From positions 257,212 through 321,211 of the forward strand of contig JXTC01000369.1 in NCBI GenBank assembly GCA_002914845.1: DNA of 64,000 bases, written 5' to 3'. Below the pieces are notes generated by a model that was given only the letters and a program-made list of their open reading frames with translations, searched no databases and was not told where the DNA came from. The stretch comes from Trema orientale. Its lineage: Eukaryota > Streptophyta > Magnoliopsida > Rosales > Cannabaceae. The translations under genes and the position numbers were made by a program. Positions 24,100 through 36,335 of this stretch are shown in pieces. Position 1 is the stretch's first letter; the number at the start of each line of letters is the position of its first letter.

Positions 24100-26290
24100 C
24101 ATAGTGTTTCAGGTTTTTTTTTTCTTTCTTTTTTTTTTATACTTATAAACCACAACCCATGGTTAAAAGTTTATTGGTAAACCAAAACCTGTGATTGAAG
24201 GTTTACGAATAAACTCCTAACACATAATGTTTGAGTTTAGTAATAAACCATAATTTCAGAGTGTGGGTTTAATAGTAAACCGTCAAATTTTTCTAGGTGA
24301 CCAGATCTTTATGTGTGAGTTTACCAGTAAACCATAATTTTAGATTGTGAGTTTACTAGTAAGCTCCCGAATTTTTAGAAAACTAGATCTTTACGTGAGT
24401 TTACTAATAAATCATAATTATCAGTTTGTGGGTCTAATAATAAACTCGCAAGTTTTCTAGGAATCTAGATCTTGAGAATAAAAGTTTTCTTGTAAACTAT
24501 AACACGGTAAAAATTTATTGGTAAACCAAAATCTATGATCGAGGGTTTGTAGGTAAACATCTAAACTATAATACATGAGTTTAGTAGTAAACCATAATTT
24601 TAGACTGCGAGTTTACTAGTGAACTTTCAAGTTTTCTAGGTAACTATTCATTATGTGTGAGTTTACTAGCAAACTAAGATCTCAAGTTGTAGGTTTACTA
24701 GTAAACTCTCAAGTCTTCTAGGAAACCAGATCTTTCTATATGGTTTACTAATAAACCATAATTATTAGGTTATGGATTACTAAAAAACTAAAACTTGTGA
24801 TTGAGAGTTTATGGGTAAACCTCTAATTGCATAAGGTTACTAGTAAACTATAATTTTAGACTGTGAGTTTACTAGTAAACCTTCAAGTTTTCTAGGTAAC
24901 TATGTCGTTATGTGTGAGTTTACTAGTAAAGCAAAATTTCAGGTTGTGGGTTTCCTAGTAAACTCTCAAGTTTTCAAAGAAACTAGATTTTTCTACGTAT
25001 TATGGTTTACTAGTAAACCAAAACTTGTGATTGAGGGTTTATGGGTAAACCTCTAAACTATAATGCTTGAGTTTACTAGTAGACCATAATTTTAGACTAC
25101 GGATTTACTAGTAAACTTCAAGTTTTCTAGTTAACCATATATTTATGTTTGAGTTTGCTAGTAAATCAAAATTTCAGGTTGCGAGTTTACTAGCAAACTG
25201 TCAAATTTTATAGGAAATAAAATCTTTCTATATGATTTACTTGTAAACCAAAACTTGTGATTGAGAGTTTATGGGTTAACCTCTAAACCATAATACATGA
25301 GTTTACTAGTAAACTTTCAAGTTTGAAAGTTTACTAGTAAACCATAATTTTAGATTGTGGTTTACTAGTAAACCATAATTGTTAGGTTGTAGTTTAATAA
25401 TAAACTAAAATTTGTGATTGAGGTTTATAGGTAAACATTTAAACCGTAATGCATGAGTTTACTAGTAAACCATAATTTCAGGTTGTGAGTTTACGAGTAA
25501 ACTCTCAAGATTTTTAAAAAACTATATCTTGAAGATAAAGGTTTATTTGTAATTAAACCACAACCTGTGATTAATAGTCTACTGGTAAACCAAAATATGT
25601 GATTTAGGGTTATACAGGTAAACCTCCAAACTATAACGTCGGAATTTACTAGTAAACCATAGTTTTAGATTGTGGACAATAGTTTACTAGTAAGCCACAA
25701 TATATGAAAGCTGTGGAAAATAATTTACTAGTAAACCTTGAGTTTCAGTTTACTTGTAAATCACAACTTGCGAACAATGGTTTACTAACTAGTAAACTTA
25801 TGAGTTTTCTAGTAAACCACAACCTCTGCACAATGGTTTACTTGTAAACTTGAAGCTGTGAAATTTACTTGTAAGCCACAACCGGTAGAGAAGGATTTAT
25901 TAGTATACTATGAGTTTTCTTGTAAGCATGAAAGTGTAGACAAGAGTTTACTATTAAATCATGAGCTTACAGTTTAGTTGTAAGCCAACTTGTGGACAAG
26001 GATTTACTATCCGTGAGATCACATTTACTTGTAAGCCTGAAAATCTGGACAAGGGTTTACTAGTAGATAAAAAGGATTACTTGGGACAAGGTTTTACTCG
26101 TGAACCATGAGTTTCCTTATAAGCCATAACCTGTGAATGAGGGTTTTAAGTGTTAATCTTATTTTCTTTATTATTACTAGTTTACCAGTAAACCCTGAAT
26201 CAATGGTTAGGGGTTTACTGATAAACCTGAGTTCACTGAAGACCCTAAAGTTCTAGTAAACCATGACGTTACTTATAAGCCACAACTTGT
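24100..26290. repeat. Degenerate tandem array of palindrome GTTTACTAGTAAAC
   Basis: The 12-bp palindrome TTTACTAGTAAA occurs exactly at least nine times, twice extended to the 18-bp palindrome TGGTTTACTAGTAAACCA (near 25003 and 25358), with dozens of one- or two-base variants. Units of about 85-90 bp group into a higher-order period of about 235-256 bp (GTTTTCTAGG/GTTTTCTAG at 24631, 24887 and 25122). The array degrades towards 26290. It is non-coding; stops occur in all frames. Confidence 0.85.
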
Positions 26291-27930
26291 CTACAATTAA
26301 GAATTCTCTTAAGTTTCTTTTTCTAGAACCGGCGCATTTTGCGAAACTCCTGTTAAACCCTATGCATTCTCTAATATTTTCCTCTATATAAAACACAACT
26401 CATTTTGTTTGCACTACAAAGCCTAAGCAAATAATATAGCTTCTACCTACCGTTGAGCCAACTATCCAAAAGATACAATAAATGCACTTATTCATAAATA
26501 TCGCGAATTAAAATGTACTACAAATGTAAACCATGTTAGATTTATGGTACAATGCGAACTAATATGCATGTCTTTATCTTGATTGTAGCAACTTATGCTA
26601 CCTAGCTGCTTGATACTGTAGGAAAGATTTCGAAGCAAGTTGAATAAGTTCTGTTCGTAGAATCTGTGTGTGATTTGATGCAACATCATTCACTGAAAAT
26701 TCTGCACAAGGAACCGAATTCACAAAAGCTTCAACATCGTTACCAGCCACATTCCTAGTGCAACCATCAAAATTTACAGGAAAAAAAACAAAAAACAATG
26801 ACTAATAATCTAGTAAGTGCACTCAGTTGCCAGGGTAAGTCAAAACAGCCGTAAACAAAAAAAATATATATATATAATTTACAGCATGTTAAACTAGGCA
26901 ATAAGTCCTACTACTGCACTATTGAAAGCATAAGTGCTAATTAAATCTAGAGGTTTGCACAATTTTATATGTACTAATAATAAAGTCATAATCTTTGTAA
27001 CATATGCTTAGCAAGATAAACAAACCAAATAAACCAACATACAAGAAAGAAAAAAGAGAAGTTTATTATATGCTTCATTGCGATTTAAGGCTGTTGTTCA
27101 CTAACTGCTCATCATCTTGCTTCCAATTTGCTCGTCTATATGTATATGTGTTGGCACAATATGATGCACATAACTAAGCTTATTCTACTCTGTTTTATAT
27201 GGTGTGTCATTAGTTAAACTCTATTTTTTTATTAAAAAAATGATGTTTACTCACCGCCCTTAACCCCTAATATTGTATTTGAACAGTTACGCAAAAGGAA
27301 GAGGTGGGTACCACATGTGAGTCTTATCAAGACTCAAGTCCTATATGTGAGGCAAAGTGGTGGGTTCGACTAAATGGGTCTAACATTCAACATAATTTTT
27401 CTAATCCAATGGAAAGAAGAGCAAAAAAGTTCCATAATCCCAAATCAGTTTAACAAACCAAATAAACCAAACCAAATCAAAATTGCCCAGATAAGAAAAA
27501 TGCACACACACACATATATATATATGTTATTACCATTCTTCTTAGCAGTAGCAGTATAAATGTCGTTAGCCTCAATCTTATAATCTACCTTCAAATCCTC
27601 CACAAGTAGAAATTTCAGGTAGGCATTTCAATAAATACCTTACGAGGATGCTAAGGATACACCATAATTGATGCTTATGCTAATTTCGAATTTTCAAAAA
27701 TGTGTGAATTTTTTCAATCAGGGAGAAAAGTAGCTCCAAAAGAGTGGCTGTGCAAATATATTGAAACGAAATCTAGAGGAGGTTTATTTTTCCTTCTCAG
27801 ATAGAAACAATATATTTTTTTTTCATTTTAAATGCCAAACTATAAATTTAGATTTACAAAAACTAAAAATAAAAAAAAAAAAAACCATTAGCATACCTCA
27901 AGATTGGTAGCAAAATCGATCTCGTTCACA
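26291..27930. other. Interior of the putative large element, no gene recognised
   Basis: AT-rich sequence with short (TA)n and (CA)n runs. I see no domain or RNA gene. It is bounded by the palindromic array and the GAAGC-rich segment. Confidence 0.45.
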
Positions 27931-28730
27931 AGCACTGAGAAAGAAGCTATGATTAGATATAGAGAAGCTCCAATTTGAGTTCAGTATAGGAGAAGCTTGG
28001 ATTAGAAATCGTGCGGGAGAAGCTCCGATTGGAGACCGGCTATCTCTAATTAGAGAGTAGAGAAGCTGCTCCTATTTGTGCCAATTACATATTTGGAGGA
28101 TTTTCTTGCTCGAGAAAGTGTGAGAAAATACGCGCAAGATCTAAGAATATTGGATTTCAATCAGGTTTGGACCATTTGGTCTGATGGGATAGAATAGTAT
28201 TTCTCCCTCCAAAATGGTATAATTTAATGATGGTATTAAGTTTAATTATTTAGTTTAAAGTAGTGGTAACTGTCTACTTAACCTATACTTTTTTTGTGCA
28301 TTATTTTGAAAAATAATACTTTTAAGAGTGTCAAAGACGTCTTAATCTATGTTAAGATTTTTTTCAATGTTCAAGAAACTCTTGACCATAAATCAAAACT
28401 TCCTCTTTAAAAGAACGCATTAAAAAGTTATTTTGGCCCAATTAGTCCTCTTAATGTCCTTTCATATTTTGGCCCAAATTAGTCCTCTTAATGTCCTTCC
28501 ATAGTCCTAGAGCAACTAATGAATGAATCTCAGTTTTTTTCAGCCGAACTGACATTTTCAGGACTATTTTTTGGGAGTTGACTATTAAACGATTGTCATT
28601 AATCACAAATAATTATAGTTGTTATGACTATTGGTCATAGATTTTGCGATAGATCTTTAAAAAATCATTCTGAAAAATAGTCATAAAAAATAGTATTGGC
28701 CCAAATTCTCTTACCCAGGTCTGAATCCCT

Positions 28731-29985
28731 TCTAGAGCAGCTTGTTGAATCGTATCATTAATTAAGGCCAGAAAGAGTCTTTCTAATATCCGGATAAAAT
28801 ACAATTGAAAAAAAAATTAGTATACTCTTTGGATAAAATTTCCACAGTCAGTCACATTTGTATACTCTCGGGTTTGAATGTTTGATATAATGATACATAG
28901 AACCCGTATATATGCATTCTACAAAGAAGTACCTAAAAAAAAAATGTTACTTTAACAAACATCAGTCCAAACAAGCTAATCCGCCTCTAGCTGGGATGGA
29001 CCATTGATCCAATTATGAGAGCTTGTATTTACCTGCTAGCCCTGATGTAGTCGTACTTTGGCGTTTAAGTTCAAAGCACTATAAATTTATTTATTTATTT
29101 TAAATAACCATGGAATTGAACTATATATATACTAATAAGCCCAGATAGAGATCAAAATGTCGACCGCCTGATTAATGCAATAGCAGGTTGGTAGGTAACT
29201 GCATGCATGTGTAGTGACTAATGAGTCGCGACTTTGAAAGTCAGTTTGCCGAATACTTAAAGAGTATAAAAAATACTTGTATTTATCATGGCTGTTCTAA
29301 TATTATAGACTAAACTCTAGATACTATAAGTGTCTGACCAAAGCACGACTCTTATTCTAATTATACGCGATAATTACAACTCTCTAGGTGCTGAATTTTC
29401 GATCTCATCATTGACAGCACATATAGTATACTACTTGCATGATTAATCCAATCTGATATCATGCAAAAGGAAGTTATGCTAATTGATCTTACAAGCTTCT
29501 ATTTCAGGAACCTAGTAGTTACATTGCTATATAGGGAACTCAACGTTAACGGATGCTAAACTTATTACATAATGATTCAAATTAGATAAGAAGTGTTTGT
29601 TCAAGGTGTTTAATATTTGTCTAATTGAACGTGATTTGCTAGCTCATATCCACTCTTCTTCTTCCTTTTTTTATTATTATTTTTTTACGCCTATCTATCC
29701 TGAACCGAAAGCAATACATCCACTAGAAAGGAAAGTAACAAGCAGCAATAATGGAGCAAATAAAACAAAATCTAGATAAAAAGAGAGAAATTTACAAAAT
29801 CTAGACAAATGCTACGCTGACAGAAATTTAATTTTTGACGACTAAACATCATTGTGTTTGAGTGACAGTTGTATTTATTATAAAATTTGCACTGTAACGT
29901 AATTTATTTACCTCGGAATCAACTGCTTCGCGAATTAATTAAAACACCAAGAAAACACATCCATATAAATGTGTTGACTTGAGTA
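28731..29985. other. Intergenic, nothing recognised
   Basis: AT-rich DNA without a supported gene, RNA or repeat. Confidence 0.5.
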
Positions 29986-29994
29986 ACACTTCAA

Positions 29995-30163
29995 GGGGCG
30001 TCTACAGTAGGGGCGCCGTACGTAGGCTCTGTCTATTCACTGTTGGATGAGAATCTGTATATAAATAAATTTTCCATAGATTCTCGTTATTCCCCACAGA
30101 TTCCCATCCAACAATAATTAAGGCATGATCCTATTTAGGGACGCCTCTACCGTAACCATCCCC
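29995..30163. mobile_element. 169-bp Mutator-type MITE with 9-bp target duplication
   Basis: Flanked by ACACTTCAA at 29986-29994 and 30164-30172. Ends are GGGGCGTCTACAGTAGGGGC and, inverted, GGGGATGGTTACGGTAGAGG. A second copy of the same family is at 47101-47272. It is too short to encode anything and would depend on a transposase elsewhere. Confidence 0.9.
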
Positions 30164-30782
30164 ACACTTCAAATCCTGAAAAATTATTTTAAAAATAATA
30201 ATGAGACTGTCTGACTGATGTAACATCAAAACTGAAGTGAATCTGATTAAGGATGCCATGATATATGTATCAACAATTAATTAGCAAATAACTAAAGAAA
30301 AGTGAACAATTTTTTTTTTTTTTTTTTTTAAATGCAGGCTTAAATATTCTGAAGGACTACACACCCACATCACACACTATCAGGTACTTATCAACCCACA
30401 ATGATCTCGGTAGTCTAAAAATCTCCACCAATTAAACCAAACGATCTTCATAATGACATAAAGCAAAGTCTTCATAAAGGAAAACGTAAGCCCTGTTGCT
30501 ACTGACATATCTAAAAGTCGACAAGATCAGTTTGACTCACACTTACTAAGAATTTAAAAGTACCTTTTTCTTCTTTTTTTTTTTCGGTTGGCCATTATTA
30601 TTGAGTAGAAAGTCTCACCTGCCACCTGCACTTAACACTGAAATCATGTCTCTCAGATTGCGTTCTTCTATCTTCATGCAGATCCTCATTCATGCATCTC
30701 TATTAATATGCACCCTTCCCATGTCTCAAAACCACAACCAAGGTATATACATTAATACAATACCACCTTCTATCTCTGTGAT

Positions 30783-30803
30783 CTTCTTCTTCTTCTTCTT
30801 CTT
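30783..30803 (+). repeat. (TTC)n tract just before the KCS start
   Basis: A run of TTC/CTT triplets lies 17 bases before the chosen KCS start codon, presumably in the 5' UTR. It would encode a Phe run if an upstream start were used. The rest of 30173-30782 is AT-rich with a 25-T run near 30310 and no gene. Confidence 0.7.
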
Positions 30804-30819
30804 ATTTTCTCTTCTTCTA

Positions 30820-32292
30820 ATGGAAACTCTTTCCCAAAAAAACCATGACCAATTTCTCAAAACCAATTTACCTTCATTTGTTTTCCAACTTTTCAACGTT
30901 CTCATTTTTTTAGTACTTGTTGTGTACTCCATTGGAACCCTACTTATGGTCATCCTACAAAAGTTGAATCCCTCAAATATTTTGTACCTCTTTGCTCTCT
31001 TGAGTTGTATTCTATTCTTTGCACTAATCAAACTCTGCTTCTTACGGTACTCTTGTCCAGTCTATTTGGTTGACTTCTCATGTCTCAGGCCACCAAGCTA
31101 CTGCCGAGTCCCTTTCTCTACTTTCCTCGAAAACGCCGCAGAGTTTCAGTCTTTTGACGCTGAAAGCCTTACTTTCATGGCCAAAATCTTGTCCTCTTCT
31201 GGCCAGAGTGAAGAAACTTACCTCCCTCCAGCCTTACACTACATTCCACCCAAAACCCATCACCAAGACTCCATCAAAGAAGTCCATATGGCCCTTTTCC
31301 CCATCATGGATGACCTCTTGGCCAAAACCAAACTCTCTCCTTCTGATATCGATATTCTGATCGTAAACTGTAGTGGGTTTTGTCCCTCTCCTTCTCTCTC
31401 CTCCATTCTCATAAACAAATACTCCATGCGAAGTGACATCAAGAGCTTCAACCTCTCTGGCATGGGCTGCAGTGCAAGCGCTCTAGGTATCGACTTGGCC
31501 CAAAACTTGTTAAGAGTCCATAACAATAAGGACTCGTACGCCATTGTTCTCAGCACAGAGATTCTGTCCCCGGGTTGGTACTCGGGTCAGGACCGGCCCA
31601 AGTTGCTCCTCAACTGCCTCTTTCGAATGGGCAGTGCCGCAGTCTTGCTCACCAACAAGAAAGAAGCCAAGAAAACCTCAAAGTACCATGTTGTACGGAC
31701 ACTCAGAACCCAACGAGCCTTTGAGGACAAGGCATACCTTTCGGCCATACGAGAAGAGGACTCCAGAGGAAATCTTGGGGTGACCCTCAAGAGGGATTTG
31801 CTCCAAGTCGCCGGAGAGACTCTCCGCTCGAACGTCACCGTTTTGGGGTCGTCTATATTGCCGTTCCGGGAGAAGCTCCGGCACGGGGTCTCGGTTGTAC
31901 GGAGGAGGTTTCTGGACAAGTCAAGGGAGGTTTATGTGCCTGATTTTAAGACTGTGGTGCGACATTTTTGCTTGCCAACTTCAGGGGCCCCGGTTATAAG
32001 GGAGATAGCTAAAGGTATGAGGCTCGGAGAAAGAGATATGGAGCCTGCTCTCATGACACTTCACAGGTTTGGGAACCAGTCTTCGTCTTCGCTCTGGTAT
32101 GAATTGGCATACTTGGAGGCTAAAGAGAGAGTAAAGAAAGGTGACATGGTGTGGCTGCTTGGGATGGGAAGTGGGCCTAAATGTAATAGTGTGGTGTTGA
32201 AATGCATCAGGCCTAATATGGTTGGAGAATCCAAGAAAGGCCCATGGGCCGATTGTATTCATAGGTATCCAATCGTATCCAATATCCATTAA
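30820..32292 (+). CDS. KCS: 3-ketoacyl-CoA synthase (KCS12/KCS19-like)
   Basis: Intronless, 490 residues from the ATG at 30820 (METLSQ). Upstream in-frame codons would add a low-complexity Phe stretch not typical of the family. Two hydrophobic segments (about 20-45 and 50-72) anchor it in the ER, followed by the FAE1/CUT1 condensing domain. Family members join malonyl-CoA to a long-chain acyl-CoA, the first step of very-long-chain fatty acid elongation for waxes, cutin-associated lipids and sphingolipids. Seen: YLVDFSCLRPP, SGMGCSAS with nucleophile Cys217, QDRPKLLLNCLFRMGSAAVL, HRFGNQSSSSLWYELAY with His415 and Asn419, and the GMGSGPKCNS C-terminal loop. Unusual: the normal HFCxHAGGRAV block reads HFCLPTSGAPV, so the position of the third catalytic residue (His391 of FAE1) is Pro386. 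This may be a property of its subclade. Confidence 0.92.
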   Translation: METLSQKNHDQFLKTNLPSFVFQLFNVLIFLVLVVYSIGTLLMVILQKLNPSNILYLFALLSCILFFALIKLCFLRYSCPVYLVDFSCLRPPSYCRVPFSTFLENAAEFQSFDAESLTFMAKILSSSGQSEETYLPPALHYIPPKTHHQDSIKEVHMALFPIMDDLLAKTKLSPSDIDILIVNCSGFCPSPSLSSILINKYSMRSDIKSFNLSGMGCSASALGIDLAQNLLRVHNNKDSYAIVLSTEILSPGWYSGQDRPKLLLNCLFRMGSAAVLLTNKKEAKKTSKYHVVRTLRTQRAFEDKAYLSAIREEDSRGNLGVTLKRDLLQVAGETLRSNVTVLGSSILPFREKLRHGVSVVRRRFLDKSREVYVPDFKTVVRHFCLPTSGAPVIREIAKGMRLGERDMEPALMTLHRFGNQSSSSLWYELAYLEAKERVKKGDMVWLLGMGSGPKCNSVVLKCIRPNMVGESKKGPWADCIHRYPIVSNIH

Positions 32293-33284
32293 GGTGTTTG
32301 TGTTCGTGTTTGGTGTTGGTTATGGTTATTAATATTTTATGATCCATATATAGATGTTGTGGGGTTTCTTTACTAGGCATTCATGGCTTTGATCTGTTTG
32401 AAACGCAAATTGTGAATTGATATCACGTACTATACTTTAATTGCAGCGCCAGTTCTGTTTCCAAACTCACTTTGTCTTTACTCTATCTGACTACATGTGT
32501 CCTTCATTGAATAGGAGCCATATAACAGACTTTTTTCTCCATATTCTGCAGATTTCTGAATGCATTATCATAGATAGAAATCGCCTTTGTCCCACAATTC
32601 TGTCCACTTCGGTGTCCCGTTAACATAAAGAACCCGCGTGCCTTTAACCACAAACTCTCACTAGACCATGTTTGGAAGCTAAGTATGGAAAAACTAAATT
32701 GAATTGTTCCTTTTCTCAGCCCCTGAAACCGATGTTCCTTTCATCAGCCCCCGAAACTGAGAAAGAAGGGGATTTGATACTGGGTCTGTTTAGCGGTGGT
32801 CACTGTAAATCCAAATCTGCAGCAACACTAGTCACACCGATCTAGTAATCTACAAACATATTTAATTGATAGTCATTCTTCCACAAAAAATCTCCCATGT
32901 CCCATTATTTCTTACAAAATCGCTCACTTGGCTAGTAGAGACTAGAGATTTTATGAGTTTTCTTGCTTTTTGCTTCTAGTTTTGATAAAACTAGCGTTTG
33001 CTGTTTTGATGTTAATACTCCATGTAAATATCTAATAAGTTGGATAATTATGATTTATACCCTATTAATCAAAGCCTATTATCAGCAGAAACTTGTTAGA
33101 AATATCATTGATTAATTTTAACTTACAATACACTCCCATTACGCCTTTGCAGACTACATCCATGAACAAAAAAACAAATAATTTCATTTTATTTTATTTA
33201 TGTATAAGATAGATGAAAGTATAATTCTTTTAAGGGTATATTGATTGGGCGATAAATGGAGGAATGAGAGTTCGGAAACAAGGC
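32293..33284. other. KCS 3' flank, nothing recognised
   Basis: AT-rich. A short doubled segment (CAGCCCCTGAAACCGATG and CAGCCCCCGAAACTGAGA) lies at about 32719-32765. No gene seen. Confidence 0.5.
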
Positions 33285-33360
33285 AAAACTTTTTCTTAAG
33301 CCACGTCTCGTTGGCTTCTCCAAACGTGGTTTAGGGAAAACTTTTTCTTAAGCCACGTGG
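33285..33360. repeat. 52-bp spaced direct repeat
   Basis: AAAACTTTTTCTTAAGCCAC followed by GT occurs at 33285 and 33337. Each copy is next to a CCACGT/ACGTGG motif, so G-box-like cores are duplicated too. Confidence 0.65.
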
Positions 33361-33505
33361 CTTTTTTATATAAACGGGACAAATAAGGGGACATAAATTA
33401 GGGACAGACTATTTGCCTCCATTGTCACAAGTGTCAAGAAGTTTTAATTTCTAAAAGAAATCAACACATACATCTCTATACAGTTTAAAAAGCTGATCAA
33501 ACTAA

Positions 33506-34343
33506 AGGCATCTTCAATCCACTCCTCTATTTTGGTATAATTTTTACTCTATTTTGGAATAACTTTCATATCAAACAGTAATTTTATTTTCAACCAATTA
33601 TTCTATTTTTAACACAAAAAAAAATATTCCTAGTATATTTCTTTTTATCTACTTTTTATATAACTTTATTCTAATTTCCCACTATTCATCAATTTCACCA
33701 ATAATGTCCATATAAATTTTTTTTTTTAATGTATTGATCCAATAATATGTTTTATTATTCAATAAAGTTGTAGAGACTAATAGATTAATAAATTATATTT
33801 TATTAGCTAAAATTACCAATTTATAAAATTAATATATTATTTAAAAAAGCGAAATTACATTAAAAAAATTTTACATTGAACCCAAAATATTACATTTAAT
33901 AATTAAACATAAACACAAATATAAAAAATAGATTTCATGTACTCACATTGTAAATTAATATTTCATATTATTTACATAGTAAATTTACTCCATATAAATT
34001 TAACCATGAAATAATAATAAAGATATGAGACATAAAAAAGAATATTTTAATTTTTTGGTACCGAAAAATTATTATTTTTGGCCAAAACTATACAAGTGGG
34101 ATCAAAACTAGAAAATTTAAAATTTATTTGTGGTTTTTTTTTTTGCAAATAAAATAAAAGAGTAAAAAAAAAAAATAGATAGAAATAGCGTTTGTGAAAC
34201 AGCATCATGCTAAAACTGACGTGATACTATTCACAAGTAGACCCAAACGCCATTTTGGAGTCTAATAACGGCGCTGAGTTGAGGAACACCGAGCACCAAA
34301 TGCCACTTTTTCATGATAATATAACATGCATTGGAGAAGGCCT
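33506..34343. mobile_element. hAT-like MITE candidate
   Basis: Ends AGGCATCTTCAATCCACTCC and, inverted, AGGCCTTCTCCAATGCATGT. These short imperfect inverted termini resemble many plant hAT-type MITEs. The interior is AT-rich and non-coding. No clear 8-bp target duplication was seen, so the superfamily is tentative. Confidence 0.5.
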
Positions 34344-36335
34344 AAACCAATCTATAAAAGTCGGTTCAGATTGATAATGGAATGTTTTTATGTAAAAGCA
34401 TCATGAATCTTAACTAGATTAGCTGCTCTCCCCAACTTAACAAATTTAGGCAAATGTTGGATTTGATAATAAATATTAACCAAATCATGATATAGCTCAG
34501 ATCTAAATGTATTCAACTTGGGAGTGGGCTCCAACTTCCAACAGGAGAACATGATCTTTGTTGATAGAACTGTGGCTCTCTTTATGAGAAGTGAATACAC
34601 GAACCCCATTAACGGGGTATGTCGTTGAATGCTGGTGCAAACTTTTTGATGTGAGCGTTGAACTGGCTGGTGTCTGGTGAACAGGAGTAAATACGAATAC
34701 ACGACTCTATTAGGCTCGGGGGTAGAACTATAAATTTTGAGTCTAGCCTCATTTCTATCATATAATAGCATATGACTTGTTTAGAATCTAGACTAGTCCA
34801 TGATGACATTAGGTTATTAACATCATAAAACCGAATATTAATTCACCATTTAGGCCTTGAGGACTATAACGGAAATGAAAATAAGAAAAGTGATTTCCTT
34901 TTCTATCAATTCATGTGTTTACTTGCATCATTAGGATACAAGTTTTAGTGAATTTTTAAATAATTGAAATTTAGAAGTGATAATTTTATTTGAAATTCCT
35001 TCTCATTCTTTTCTAAATTATTTTCCATTATGAATTTGTAAATTGTCATTAACATTTTCAGTTTCAATTAAAAATCTCGTCTTTTAACTCCTATATGTAA
35101 TTTGACTCTTCAATTATGTGATGGACAAAAAATGATATTACGTGACTGCAAAATACTTTTGATTATCAACCCTTTTATCATTTTTCATGTGACATTCAGA
35201 GAGATACTCTGTAACTATTAATCAGTTTAAGCGGACTTTATTAGGACCCCTAATATTCCCAAAAAGGCTTTTCGTTTCATACTAGGAGATTTACTCGAAG
35301 CCGTCCATTTCCCCATTGGTGAATCTAAAATCTCATGTAAAAAAGTTAAAAAGTTTGATTACATTGATGGGGTATGCGGGGGAAGTTGAAGATATACCAC
35401 AATTGCAATCTTCATTTATATATAGTGTCAAGAGTAGAGTGTCCACCATGGATTTATTGAGCTCCTTTATACAAAGTTAGGACTTAGGCACCACAACCGC
35501 GTTATTATTAAGGAGTTAGTTGTAGACTTGGGGTTGGATGGCAATGACGTTTTCCAAACACACACAGATTTCTTTCAATATTGGGCTCATCATTACTGAT
35601 TGTGGCCTTGTGAGCATTAAGTGAGTTACTAGTTTGTCTGAGTAGAGGAAATATGTACACGTTACTATCTGGTTTGATTAGGACCGAAAAAGAACCATCC
35701 AGCTGTCACGTGGTAATGTGTCCTTCGGCCGTTAGTAAAATGGATATAATCACAAAAACTCCTCGTCAGTCTCGGTTAAATTAGACAATTCACATTTGGG
35801 ATAATATGAATTCTTTAGAGGTTGCTCTATTACTCTCAGTGTATTCTCTCCATACATTCTCTAAAACTACCCTCAATTAAAATCTGAAAATCAATCTTTA
35901 CATTTTATACCATTACTTATTTCTAGATCGCCCTTATTGCAATTGTCTTCTTTTCATACTCAGTAATCCCAACTTGTTAATTCCCACCCCATCCCTCTCT
36001 CTCATCTTCTTTTGTCCACCTACCCCTCTTTTCCCCTCCTTTCTCTTCTTTTGTTCTTCTTCTTCATTAAATGAGCATCAAAGTTCTTAGAAGTCAAATC
36101 AATTACCATAATTCTATGTCCCCATGACCATTGTTTCACAAATCAGATGAACAAAAATAGATTAAATCTTATCACTTGATTCACTTAAATACTAATGAAA
36201 GAAACTGGATTGTTTTAACTTAAATGACGGGAATTCTCCACTGCATAAGATCATAAAGAGGCAGGAATGAAATAGATCAATAATATCTTCCTATTTGTCC
36301 AATCTAAAATAATATTTTCTTTCATCTATTACTTT
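34344..36335. other. Intergenic, no supported gene
   Basis: A 127-codon minus-strand open frame (34388-34771) has no recognisable domain and is not called. A TC-rich patch occupies 35990-36065. Nothing else is seen. Confidence 0.45.

Larger units (their letters stand above)
22025..28530. mobile_element. Candidate large (~6.5 kb) inverted-terminus element carrying a satellite
   Basis: The left end GGACATGGGTAGGACTAACT + TGGGCCAAAACAATTTT matches, inverted, the right side TTTTGGCCCAAATTAGTCCT + CTTAATGTCC (28469-28500). A second nearly identical right end lies at 28432-28464. The same terminus is used by the MITE at 46805-47047, so it is a real transposon end. Inside are a TC-rich exon-like leader (22190-22480), the palindromic array (about 24100-26290) and a mirrored GAAGC-rich segment (27930-28080). 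No transposase was recognised. Outside this pair, a further related inverted pair occurs near 21255 and 28715. Confidence 0.5.

Noticed and set aside
24100..26290. Repeat/spacer look of the palindromic array suggested CRISPR
   Set aside because: Repeats vary in sequence and spacing, spacers are themselves related, and the DNA is plant nuclear; no cas genes.
30601..30819. Longer N-terminus for the KCS using upstream in-frame codons
   Set aside because: It begins at a TTG and passes through a (TTC)n tract. The ATG at 30820 gives a normal family length and N-terminus.
34388..34771. 127-codon minus-strand open frame
   Set aside because: No domain or splice context recognised, and the region is MITE-rich.
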